Positions 6,968 through 17,800 of a DNA stretch of 33,683 nt are shown one piece after another (position 1 is the first letter of the stretch; the number at the start of each line of letters is the position of its first letter). The position numbers and the translations under genes are program-made. The notes below the pieces were generated by a model. The model searched no databases. It was not told the origin of the DNA and was given only the letters and a program-made list of their open reading frames with translations. Where the stretch lies: NCBI GenBank assembly GCA_022841245.1, contig JALHRW010000033.1, forward strand, positions 1 to 33,683, in the 5' to 3' direction. This stretch comes from Planctomycetota bacterium. GTDB lineage: Bacteria; Planctomycetota; UBA11346.

Positions 6968-7750
6968 TCAGCCAGCGACGATCATGCCGCCATGCAGGAA
7001 CGGCTCGGCCAGGATCTGCAATTGGCCGTCAGGTTTGAACATCGGCTCGGCGGTATATTGCACCAGCCAGGCGCGGCGCAGGCGGTCGGTCAGGTTCTCG
7101 CCCGAGCGGTGCAGCAGGCGCGAAGAGAACGCCACCACCGTGCCGGCCGGCACCACCACCGGCAGGCCGGGATCCGCGCCGTCGTAGCCGACCATGTCGT
7201 TGGTGCCGTCCTCTCTGGCGTGCGGACGGACAGCGCGCGGATCGGCTCCGGCGCGGGTCCACGGCAGCACCGAGATGGTGCCATTGCGTTCGTCGACGTC
7301 GTCGAGCGCGATCCAGCACGAGAGGTATTCGCGGTGCGGATAGCCGACGTAGCCGCTGTCCTGGTGCCAGCCGAAGCGCGTCTCCTGGTCGCAGCCCTTG
7401 ACCACGAACTGCTCGAGGAACAGCTGCGCCTCGTCGCCCAGCGTGCTGCGCACCAGCCCGGCCATCGCCGGCGAGAACACCCATGCGCGCATCGCCGCGT
7501 GGCGCACGTAGGCGTTGGGGATGAAGTAGCGGCGGCCGTGGTGGTTGATGCCGTCGATCGCCACGCCCCGTGCGGTCATCTCGGCGTCCTGGCGAGCGAC
7601 TTCGGCCGCGCAGGCGGCGCGCACGGCTTCCAGCGTCGCAGGTGGCAGGAAGCCGGGCAGGATGACGTAGCCCTCGCGGCGGAAGTGCGCCAGGTCCTGG
7701 GCGGACAGCGCAGGCTTGGCGGGGGTGGGGCAGCAGGCGGCTTGGGACAT
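6968..7750 (-). CDS. Phytanoyl-CoA dioxygenase (PhyH) family Fe(II)/2-oxoglutarate oxygenase
   Basis: Starting at ATG 7750 the product is 260 residues. The start is supported by GGAG about seven bases upstream and by the domain beginning soon after (LSAQDLAHFRREGYVILPGF). Longer upstream frames only add unrelated sequence. The iron-binding triad is visible as H129-x-D131 in WHQDSGY and H214 in LLHRSGEN, with a following Arg-rich stretch (DRLRRAWLVQY) suited to 2-oxoglutarate binding. The family hydroxylates small organic substrates; the substrate here is unknown. It is divergently transcribed from a cupin-AraC regulator 94 bases away. This pairing is frequent in Planctomycetota/Lentisphaerota-type genomes and suggests the regulator controls this enzyme. 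Confidence 0.88.
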   Translation of the reverse strand: MSQAACCPTPAKPALSAQDLAHFRREGYVILPGFLPPATLEAVRAACAAEVARQDAEMTARGVAIDGINHHGRRYFIPNAYVRHAAMRAWVFSPAMAGLVRSTLGDEAQLFLEQFVVKGCDQETRFGWHQDSGYVGYPHREYLSCWIALDDVDERNGTISVLPWTRAGADPRAVRPHAREDGTNDMVGYDGADPGLPVVVPAGTVVAFSSRLLHRSGENLTDRLRRAWLVQYTAEPMFKPDGQLQILAEPFLHGGMIVAG

Positions 7751-7756
7751 GTCGGT

Positions 7757-7763
7757 CTCCGGT
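7757..7763 (-). promoter_or_regulatory. Shine-Dalgarno sequence for the PhyH gene
   Basis: On the minus strand the bases before ATG 7750 read CCGGAGACCGAC. GGAG sits about seven bases from the start codon and decides the start against the longer upstream frame. Confidence 0.5.
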
Positions 7764-7784
7764 CGCTGCAGCCTGTCAGCGCGC

Positions 7785-7803
7785 GTTGCCGAATCTTCGC
7801 AAC
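7785..7803. promoter_or_regulatory. Possible operator between PhyH and AraC genes
   Basis: GTTGC and GCAAC form a 5-bp inverted repeat with a nine-base spacer inside the 94-base divergent gap. AraC proteins often bind direct rather than inverted repeats, so this is a weak candidate. Confidence 0.2.
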
Positions 7804-7844
7804 CCGGCAATAGGCACCTCTCATCCTGTGACCATGCTTCCGTC

Positions 7845-8666
7845 ATGCGCGAGGTGCTTGGCGGATTGCGCGGCAAATCAGGAGCGCTGTGGCTGTATCG
7901 CGCCAGGCCGCCGAGCGAAACGACGCACAGCCACGACGAGCTGGAGTTCAATCTGGTGGTGCGCGGCGAGGTCAGCTACGTGGTCGATGGCCGGCGCTAC
8001 GACCTGCAGCGGCGTTCGCTGTTGTGGTTGTTCCCGGCCCACGAGCACCTGCTCGTCCGCCCCTCGCCCGACACCGCGATGTGGATCGGCGTGCTGCGCC
8101 GACCGACCCTTGCCGCGTTGTCACCGCGTCTCGCCGCCACGCTCGGCGCCGAGCGCCCCGCCGGCGCGATCCACCGCCGCCTCGAACCTGCCGCCGCGCA
8201 TTGGCTGCACCAGCTCGCCACCGCGCTTGAACGCCAACGCGCTCCTGCCGACCGGCCCGACTCCGACGCTTTCACCACCGGTCTGCTGCACCTCACCGCC
8301 AGTGCGTGGGACGCGTTCACCGCGCCGGCCGCGGTCGCGCTGGAACCCGGGGCCCAGCTGCACTGCGCCGTCGCCGAGGCCATGCGCCTGCTCGACGCCG
8401 GCGACGAGCGCCCGCTACCGCTGCTCGCGCGGGTGGTCGGCCTCGAGCGCTCGGTCCTCAGCCGGCGTTTCCGCCGCGACACCGGCCTGACCCTGGCCGA
8501 CTACCGCACCCGCTGCCGGCTCGAACGCTACACCGCTCTGGCCGACGGCCGGCGCACCCTGCTCGACGCGGCGCTCGCCGCCGGCTTCGGCAGTTACGCC
8601 CAGTTCCACCGCGTCTTCCGCCGCATCCACGGCCGTTCGCCGCGCGATGCGCTGGCGCCGCGTTAA
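7845..8666 (+). CDS. AraC family transcriptional regulator with cupin sensor domain
   Basis: Start ATG 7845 gives 273 residues, usual for the family; the longer upstream frame would overlap the divergent PhyH gene. Residues about 15-85 form a cupin-like effector domain (HSHDELEFNLVVRGEVSYVV, then RSLLWLFPAHEHLL). Residues about 190-273 are the two-helix-turn-helix AraC DNA-binding domain, with LPLLARVVGLERSVLSRRFR as the first HTH and LLDAALAAGFGSYAQFHRVF followed by GRSPRDA as the second, which matches the family's G(F/Y).....F.R.F....G.SP signature. It probably senses a small molecule and controls the adjacent dioxygenase. Confidence 0.92.
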   Translation: MREVLGGLRGKSGALWLYRARPPSETTHSHDELEFNLVVRGEVSYVVDGRRYDLQRRSLLWLFPAHEHLLVRPSPDTAMWIGVLRRPTLAALSPRLAATLGAERPAGAIHRRLEPAAAHWLHQLATALERQRAPADRPDSDAFTTGLLHLTASAWDAFTAPAAVALEPGAQLHCAVAEAMRLLDAGDERPLPLLARVVGLERSVLSRRFRRDTGLTLADYRTRCRLERYTALADGRRTLLDAALAAGFGSYAQFHRVFRRIHGRSPRDALAPR

Positions 8667-8692
8667 CCGCCTCTACGTCGCATAGTTGCGCC

Positions 8693-8721
8693 CATAAGCG
8701 CTATAAATACATAGACTTATG
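8693..8721. promoter_or_regulatory. AT-rich inverted repeat upstream of the RHS gene
   Basis: CATAAG (8693-8698) and CTTATG (8716-8721) flank an AT-rich centre containing CTATAAATACATAGA. It lies about 90 bases before the RHS start in the only AT-rich part of this gap. It may be a promoter or operator. No convincing -35/-10 pair could be fixed. Confidence 0.3.
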
Positions 8722-8807
8722 TGCTAAGCTTCGGCGACTGTACAAGCGTACCTTTGACACGCGGCAAATAGGTGCACCATGGGCGCCCCCTATTACGTGG
8801 ATCTGCC

Positions 8808-11800
8808 ATGTCCTGCGCTCAGACCGACACCCGCCGCAACTCAGCTCGCTTCAGCATGGCCCTCGTGGGATGGGCGCTCTGCACCCTGGTCATGGCGGCT
8901 GAGCCGGGTCTGCAAGCGACCTATTACGATAATCAGGACCTGACTGGTCCGACCGTCACGCGGGTGGATCCGAACCTGAATTTCAACTGGGGGTCGGGAA
9001 GCCCAGATGCGAGCATCGCTGCTGATTACTTCTCAGCTCGATGGACCGCACTGGTACGACCGCGGTATAGCGAGAACTACACGCTGTATGTCACGACTGA
9101 TGACGGCGTGCGGCTCTGGGTGGATGGACGATTGGTGGTGGATGCCTGGATCGCGAAGTCGTCCACCACGCTGTCCGTGGTTGTTCCGCTGGTTGCGGGA
9201 ACGGCGCACCAGCTGCGCGTGGAATATTTCGAGCTGGCCGGCCAAGCCTCGGCGCGGCTGGAGTGGTCGAGCCAGTCCCAGGTCCGTGAGGTCATTCCGG
9301 GCAGCTGCATGGATGCGGTCGCGGTCGCCCCGGTCCAGCCCATCCAGGTCGCGGCTGCGTTCGTGCCTGCTGGAACCTCGCTGTCCTGGAAGATGCACAG
9401 CGTCGATGTGACATCGTTCGAACTCGAACGTCAGGATTCCTCCGGTGTGTTCGCACCGCTGGGTGCGGTGGCAGGCACCATGCGTGAGTTCGTGGACGTT
9501 GGGACGCCCGTGGCTGGCGTGCCAGTGAACTATCGTGTACGGGCGGTCAATGCGGCCGGTGCCAGCGCATGGATCCCGGTACAGGCCCTGCTGCCGACCG
9601 GTGCCGACGCGACGGGGCTGCTGGCGACGTATTGGGACAACATCGACTTCACCGGCACCTGGGTGCAGCGCATCGATCCCACGATCAACTTCGCCTGGGG
9701 TGCCGGCAGTCCGGCGCCCCAGCTGGGAGTCGATACGTTCTCCGTGCGCTGGACAGGGTTCCTGACCCCGCCCACGACAGGTCTCTATACCCTGTACGCG
9801 ACCACCGATGACGGCGTGCGGGTGTGGATCGACGGAACCATGGTGATCAATGCCTGGGTGGATCGCGCGGCGACCACCAGCACGGCGGTGATCCCGTTGA
9901 CCGCTGGCCAGCCACACGCGATCCGCATGGATTTCTATGAGAAGGGGGGCGATGCGACGGCGCGATTGGAATGGTCCGGCCCGGAGGTCGAGCGGATGGT
10001 GATCCCGGCTGGACAGATGCATGCCGGCCAAGTGCTGCCGCAGACTCCGACCCGCCTGGTCGCTGCCACGACCTCACTGGCCACGGTGCCGATCTGCCTG
10101 ACGTGGCAGGCGGTGGACGCGGACCAGGCCACATTCGTCATCGAGCGTGCCGTCGACGACGGGCAATTCGCTGCCGTGGCGACGGTGTCCGGAACCGCAC
10201 GCACGTGGGATGACGCGACAGCTCAGGTCGGCGGTGTGCTGCGGTATCGTATCCGCGGAGTGAGCAGCCAAGGTGCCGGCGGCTGGGCGCAGGTCGATGC
10301 CACCCTGCCGCCCCTGGCGACGACGCCCGGGTATTGGGCAACGTACTGGGACAATCGGGACTTCACCGGCACCTGGCTCAAGCGCCTGGATCCGCTGATC
10401 GACTTCAGCTGGGCCAGCAGTGCTCCGGCACCGCACATCGCCGCTGACACCTTCTCGGTCCGCTGGACCGGCGCGGTGATCCCGGTGGCCAGCGGCACCT
10501 TCACCTTCCATGCCACCTCGGACGACGGCGTCCGTCTGTGGGTGGATGAGTCCTTGGTGATCGACAGCTGGATCTACCGCTCGGCAGCGACCAGCACCGG
10601 CACGGCCGAACTCACCGCCGGCGCGGTGCACCAGATCCGCATGGAGTTCTTCGAAGGCGCGGGCAATGCGACGGCCCGGCTGGAATGGTCCGGCCCTGGT
10701 GTCGCGCGCGCGCTGGTTCCGGCCATCCAGCTCGCCAGCAGCGTCGCGCCATCGATCACGGCCGCGGCACGCGCAACCCCGGATCCGGTAAGCGGCAACT
10801 CCGCTGCCGTGGCGGTGACCGCCACCGATGATGGTCCGTCTTCCGCCCTCACCTACACCTGGAGCGCCAGCGGCCCTGGCCAGGTGACGTTCACCCCCAA
10901 CAACAGCAACGCTGCGCAGCAGGCGCAGGCGAACTTCCAGGCGGCCGGCAGCTACGAGCTGACGGTGACCGTACGTGATGCCGGCGGACTGAGCACCACC
11001 AGCATGGTACCGGTGACGGTCGTGCAGACGGCCACCAGCGTCGTCGTCACGCCAATCGAGGTCGAGATCCCGGCAGGTACGTCGCAGACCTTCACGGCCA
11101 GGCTCCTCGATCAGTTCGGCGCTGTCCTTGCGTCACCCTCCAACGTGGCTTGGACGGTCAGCGGCGGCGGTGGCATCGTCTCCACCGGCGTCGTTACGGC
11201 TGATTTCACCGCCGCCGGCTGCGGAGGCGTTGGACAGCACACGGTGACCGGCTCGGTCGCCGGCTTCAGCGGCACGGCGACGGTCGTGGTGAGCACCACC
11301 GGCGCCATGCCCGCCATCCGACCGCCGTTCACCGCCAGCGGCACGGTCGGCATCCCATTCAGCTACACCATCAAGGCGTGCAACGGTCCGACCGGCTTCG
11401 CCGCGACCAACCTGCCCGCCGGCCTGAGCGTCGATGCCGTCACCGGCGTCATCAGCGGCATGCCGCAGGCGACCGGCGCCACCACGGCGACCCTGCTGGC
11501 CAGCAACGCCCATGGCACCGGGACGGCGAGTCTGGCCTGCTCCATCGCCATCGGCACCCCGGTCATCACCTGGGCGGATCCCGCCCCCATTCCGGCTGGC
11601 ACCCTCCTGAGCGCCAGCCAGCTGCATGCCACCGCCTCGGTCCCGGGCAGCTTCGTCTACACCCCGGCCGTGGGTACGGACCTGCCCGCCGGTTCGCACC
11701 AGCTGTCGGTGGCATTCACGCCTGCCGATACCGCGAACTATCTTCCAGCCACCGCCACGACCACGTTGGTGGTCCAGGCGCAGGTGCCGGTGATCACCTG

Positions 11801-14800
11801 GGCGGCTCCGGCCCCCATCGTCTACGGCGACGCCCTGACGGCGGCTCAGCTGAACGCCACCACCACGGTCTCCGGCACCTGGGCCTACCAACCGGAGTTG
11901 GGGATCATCCTGGAGGCTGGCACCCATCCGCTGACCGTGGTCTTCACGCCGACCGACCTCACCCGCTACACCACGGCGACGGCGGAAGTCAGCCTGGTGG
12001 TGCAGCAGCGCGTGCCGGCCATCACCTGGTCGAATCCCGCGGCGATCACCGCCAGCACGGCCTTGTCGGCCTCCCAGCTGAATGCCACGGCCTCACTGCC
12101 GGGCAGCTTTGCGTACAGCCCAGGTCTGGGAGCCATCCTGCCAGCTGGTACCCACACCCTGACGGCGGTCTTCACCCCCACGGATGCCGTCAACCATACC
12201 AGTGCATCGGCCACGGTCGCCCTGACCGTGCTGGCCACCCAGGAACAGACACCGTCCCTGACCTGGAGCGTTTCCAGCGGCGCCATTCCGGCTGCCGGTG
12301 GCAGTGCCACCCTGACCGCATCCCTCGATCAGGCAGCAAGCGTCACGGCCACGGCGCAGATCTGGTGGAGCGGCTTCGCCGACGTGACGTCGTTCGAAAC
12401 GCTCCCAACCAGCATCAGCATTCCGGCCGGTGCCACGTCAGCGACCGTCACGGTGACCACCGCGCCCAACGCCACATTCGGCCGGGCTGTGACCCTGCAG
12501 GGTCTCCTGGTTCATCCCGACGGTTGCGTCGTCGGCGCCACCCAGACGGCGACGATCGATGTGGCAGCCACCCCGAAGCTCCCCCAGGTCAGCTGGCGTG
12601 GGTCGGATGTCCACGTGTTCCAGGGCGAATCGGCGGCATCATTGCAGGTGACCCTGGATCGCGTCGCCAGCACGGATCTGCACATCACCTACAATGTCGC
12701 GGGTACGGCGGTCGCTGGCGCGGTGGACGGTGACAATCATCTGCAGCCAGTCTCGGCGGATTATCTGATGCTGTCGGGAACCCTGCTGATCCCCAGCGGC
12801 AGCACATCAGCGACGCTGGATGTGGCCCTGGGCGACGCTGCTACCGCGACGGACGAGCGCACGGTGGTCCTGGGCCTCACCGCCGGCGCCGCCTACCGCC
12901 TGGGAGCGACGACCACCACGACGGTGCGCATCGTCCCCCGCGGCACACAGCCTCCCGCTCTTGCTGCCCCGATCATCGACCCGCCGTCGGGGAGCTTCCT
13001 GGATCACGTGCTGGTGCACATGCAGGCCAGTCCGGTGTCGGCTGCGGTCTGGTACACCATGACCTCTGACGGCACCACTCCGGCGAATCCGGTGCCAGGT
13101 GAAGCCCAGCGCTATCGGGATGGCGTCTCGCTGTCTGCCGGCTCCTACCGCATCAAAGCGGTCTCCGCATGGTCCACCACGTCGGGATGGACGGCCGGTC
13201 CGGCGGCTGAGGCGCGCATCCTGGTCCAGGCTTCCGGGAACGATGGGGACGGCGGTAACGATGGCAGCGGACCGATCAGCCCTCCTGCTGGGGAGCTCAC
13301 CTCGGTGGTGTCGCCGGCATGTCTGCAGTTCACCGTGGATCCCGCGAGCAACCTGCAGGTGACGGTGTTTGCCTGCGTGGAGACGACCGATCAGGATGGG
13401 TACACCCAGCGGCAGATCTATGCTGCCGTTCCGGCCCAGGTGGACGGAGCAGGACGTGGCTGGGTCAATGTCCCGCTGCACCCGCGCAGCACCACCACGG
13501 CGCTGATCGTGGGTGTGGATGCGCTCGGGACGCGCACGCAGACGCAGAAGACCATCACGTGGACGCCGACGGATCTGCTCGACGGCACGCAGCCCGTCGT
13601 CATCCGGGCGGGCGACTCCATCCTCGCCTGCCTGGGGCAGCCCGCCCAGTCGGCAACCGCTTCGTCGCAAGCGAGCGCTCCGCCCGCGGGCTATGGCACC
13701 GTCCTGGCCGCCAGCACCGTCGATCCCGCTGCCCTGCCGTATCTCATCGCCTCCGGCATACCGGGATTCCTGCCCATCCAGGCGCAGGCCGGTGAGCCGG
13801 TGATCCTGCAGTACCCGCGATCGGGCTCATTCAGCCCCCAGGTCACCCGCACCGATGGTTCATCGGTGCAGACCAGCCGCAGCATCAAGGCGACCGGTGC
13901 CCGCTTCACCGACCCGGCAGGGCCGCTGCTCGCGCAGACCGGCTTTCCGCGTCCGGTCTCGGTGAACATCGATCCGCTGAGCGATGGCTATGTCGAGGCA
14001 TTCATCGAAGACGGCAGCGGCAGCCTTTCGTCCGGCTCCGGCGAACAGAGCATCTCGTTGACCGTTGACGATTTCCTCGACGCCTCCGGAAGTGGCTGGG
14101 GGCCGTGGACCATCAACCATCCGCGGGTCGTGCTTCGCACGACAGGTCCTGACAGACTCATTATCGCATCCAGAGAAATCACAGCGTTCAAGCTGGCCAT
14201 GGAGCCGGTCATGATGTGGTCCTTGGGTCGGATGAATGTTATCCCACATATCTCGGGGTCGCTATTGAGCAGTTCCGAGTTAATCGTCGACGGGAAAAGG
14301 GCGACATTGTCCTGGACTCAGTCGCGAGACACAGACATAGGAGTGGGTTTTGACATAGGCATTATTCCGGTATGGAAAACAAGCCCAGACAAGAATGTAT
14401 GGGGTTCTATTGATGTCCGGCAGAGGGGGGCAAAGTCTGACATACGATTGACATCCAGCACAGATATCGGGTTTCCGCAGCGAGATGGAGTGGAGATCCA
14501 GACCGCATCAAGCGGCGGGGAATGGAACCTCGTTGTTGGCGGCAAGACCCTGGGCGAGCTAGCCGAGTATTTTGCTGTGCCAGAAGGCGAGGAGCTCTTC
14601 GCCTATCTACCAGACGATTTGTTTATTCGTCAGTATGGTGAAGTGTACGATGTTTGGCGGGCTGTCCTCCCTGTCTATGCGCCAGTTCGTTTTAAAATAC
14701 CAAATTCTCCGATAATTGAATCCAGATTGTCGGTAACGCCCCCGTTGGAGCTGACGGAAGATGAGCAGCCGTTCTCGGAGGGTAGAATAACGTACGGCTT

Positions 14801-17800
14801 CGCCGGGAGCAGCGTTTCTGCTCAAATATCTACGAGTAGTATGGTTGCATTTGATTGGGGTCGCGTGCAGGTCCTGGGCCATACGTGGCAAATAAGCGAA
14901 TGGGGCACCGAACCGATTGTCATATCCGTTGGCGATTCGGTGACGCTGGCGGTTGAATCAGAGGGGACCCCCGGGCGATTCAAGGATAGGACATATTACG
15001 ATCCTGAAGGCAGAATTTATGTCTCTAGGGGAGTGCAATTACCGATGGATTTAGCGATGAAACTGCTGGTCGATCCGTCGTATGCAGTTACGCCAACCGA
15101 CTCCGGCCTAAGAGTCGAGCAGAGCTTTTCCTATACAGAACCTGGTTCCTATACAGCTAAGATGTCCATAAGGAACAGCATCTTCCCCTTGGCCGGTATT
15201 TCGGGCGACGATTGGCCAGGATCTCCTGCGACCTACTGGTTCACCTCGACGGTAGATGGGCATACAGAAATCAATTCGAATTGGGTATGGATATTGGTTA
15301 CTGGAGAGAAGATGGGGGAGTCCTCCAACGGGTATGCGTTTACTGACTACAAGGAACCGAACGAATTGCCGCCATACCAGAAGGATGTTGTGCTAACCGA
15401 TGTTTCGGGTCGCCTTGAGATCGTATCGCTTCGCGAAAGCGGCACGGTCTTGGTGTTTGGGGCGAATGGAAGTCTGACGCAACATCGTTCCGAGCAATAC
15501 TCCGGGGACGGATCGGGCATGATGGCGTCGTCAATTAGCGACACTTTCGGCGTCAAGGACAACAAATGGCGTCGCGACGACGAATGCGTTCTGAAGATCG
15601 CCGCAACGGACAACGAGAATCGCCCGTTCAACGGTTCTGCTCGCATCAGCCGTATTACTCCCAGCGTAGGCATCTCGCCAGATGGCGGTACCCCCACGCT
15701 AGATGTCGGTGGTGGAGCATCGGTGTGCACTGCCAACGGTAATGTGATGCAGATCATCCCCGTCGTGAATCGCGGCGGAAACCAATTATCGCTGACGATG
15801 ACCTACAATAGCCAGGAAGGCCTGGATCATGGCTACGGCCCCGGTTGGCGCACGAACTGGGATATGGAACTGCTGGGTGGCTACTTGGTCGACGAGACGG
15901 GCGCGCGGGTGGCCCAAACGGGCCCCGCCGGCGGCCCTGCCTATATCAATACGGGGAAGAGCATCTCCCGCCGCGATGGCACCTGGCTGGACTTCGACGA
16001 TCTGGGCAAGCTCACGCGCATCCGCCACGTGAATGGCCGGACCTGGTCGGTGGAGCGGAACAGCGACGGTTTCATCACCACGGTGACCGATTCCTGGGGC
16101 ACACCGGATCTGGTCTTGCACCCGAAACCCGTCGAACGGAACCGCCAGACCGGCTTGTCGGCCTTGTGGATCAGACAGGACGGAACCTGGGACGTCGCCA
16201 TGTCCGGGAACCCGGTTGTCACCAATGGCGCCCAGGCGTGGAAGTTCGCCTACCATGGCGAAGACAAGAGCTATGCGCTGTCTGAGATGACCATCACGGG
16301 ATGCAGCGTCGCTGACGCGGCGAATCGCGGCATCATTCCTGCCACCCACACGAAGTCGTTCACCTACGAGACGATCACCGAATCGAACCAGTTGTTCGGT
16401 CAGCAGGTCAACTACGCGCGCTGCACCGAGGTGAAGATCGGCGGCGAGCACATCTGGGCGATCGCCTACACCAAGGGTCAGGACACGGCTGCGGATGTCC
16501 TGCAGCGCTCGCGCACCGTCGTGACGGATCCGCTGGGGCACACCACCACCTGGTACCAGCCGACCTGGGGTTCCTGGACGCACCTGATCGACGCCGGCGG
16601 CGTCGTGCATCGCCGCGAATTGAAGAACAACGTGCTGTCGACCTGGACGCAGGTCGGCGAGGAGAAGCCCGCAGGCACTCCGTCGACCGGCCATCGCGAG
16701 GACGAGGTGGTGGTGACGTTGGACGGCGTGACGCGTCTGCCGCTGCGCACCCGTCGCCTCCTGAGCTCGACCGGGGTCGAACAGGTGACGGACTACGCCT
16801 GGAATACGCAGAGCGGTAAGATCCCTGAAGGCATGGCGCTGCTCAATCGGATCACCCAGTTCGCCGTAGAGGGGATCGACGGGAGCGGGAGTCCGGTGGA
16901 TCTGGTGTATGATCGGACGTACTACCTGGGCGGGAAGCAGGCGGGGCAGCTGCGCCAGAGCCGCGGTCCGCAGGGGGTGGTGACGAACGAGGTGAACAGC
17001 GAAGGTGTGCTGACCTCGGTCAAGGATCCGAACGAGCAGACCTGGAAGATCCGTGAGACGGTGGCTGGCCTGCGGTACACCGAATCGACTCCGGCAAGCC
17101 GTGGGACGACGATGACGGCCTCGACCCGCGATCAGTCGCTGCCAGGGCAGATCACCCGTCCGACGGGCGAGGTGCTGGAACTGACATACGACGCTTTCGG
17201 CCGGGTCATCACGACGACGGACGTGAAGACCGGTGCGACATCGTCCACCGTGTTTGGCGCCTTCGGCGAAGTGCTGCAGAGCACGGACGTGGACCAGCGC
17301 GTGACGACATGGACCTACGACAGCCTGCTGCGCGCTGCGCGCCAGCATGTCGTTTTGCCGGATGCCAAGCCGGGCCCGCCCGGGTCACCAGCACCCCCGC
17401 AAACGGCGACGGTTCCGGACGTGGTATGGAACTACACGAAGGACACCCTCAACGGCAGCACCTGCTGGCTGACGACGCAGACCCGGGCCGGCATTCCCCA
17501 GGCGCTGAGCAAGCAGTGGCAGGATGCCTTGGGTCGGACCGTCCGGAGCCAGCAGTTCCACAGCAGCGGCGTCAGCGCCGCCGGAATGATCACGAGCAGC
17601 TATCAGGCCCAGACCAGCACCTGGACATACGGGTCGTCCGGGACGGCCGGCCGTGTGCTCGAGCATGCCACTGGTGAGGGCGTCCACCAGCTGGTGACCA
17701 CCTATCAGCATGACTACGCCGGCCGTCTGCTGCGCAGCGAAGCTCAGGTCGAGGTCGAAGGTCTCAAGCCGTCGCAGGTGTGGACCCGGAACAATCTGGG

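Noticed and set aside
8754-8759. TTGACA as -35 box of the RHS gene
   Set aside because: No acceptable -10 hexamer lies 16-18 bases downstream before the start codon.
11378-12733. 451-residue alternative frame within the RHS gene
   Set aside because: It is a shifted frame over the Ig-like repeats, rich in Arg, His and Pro, with no motif; the RHS frame is continuous here.
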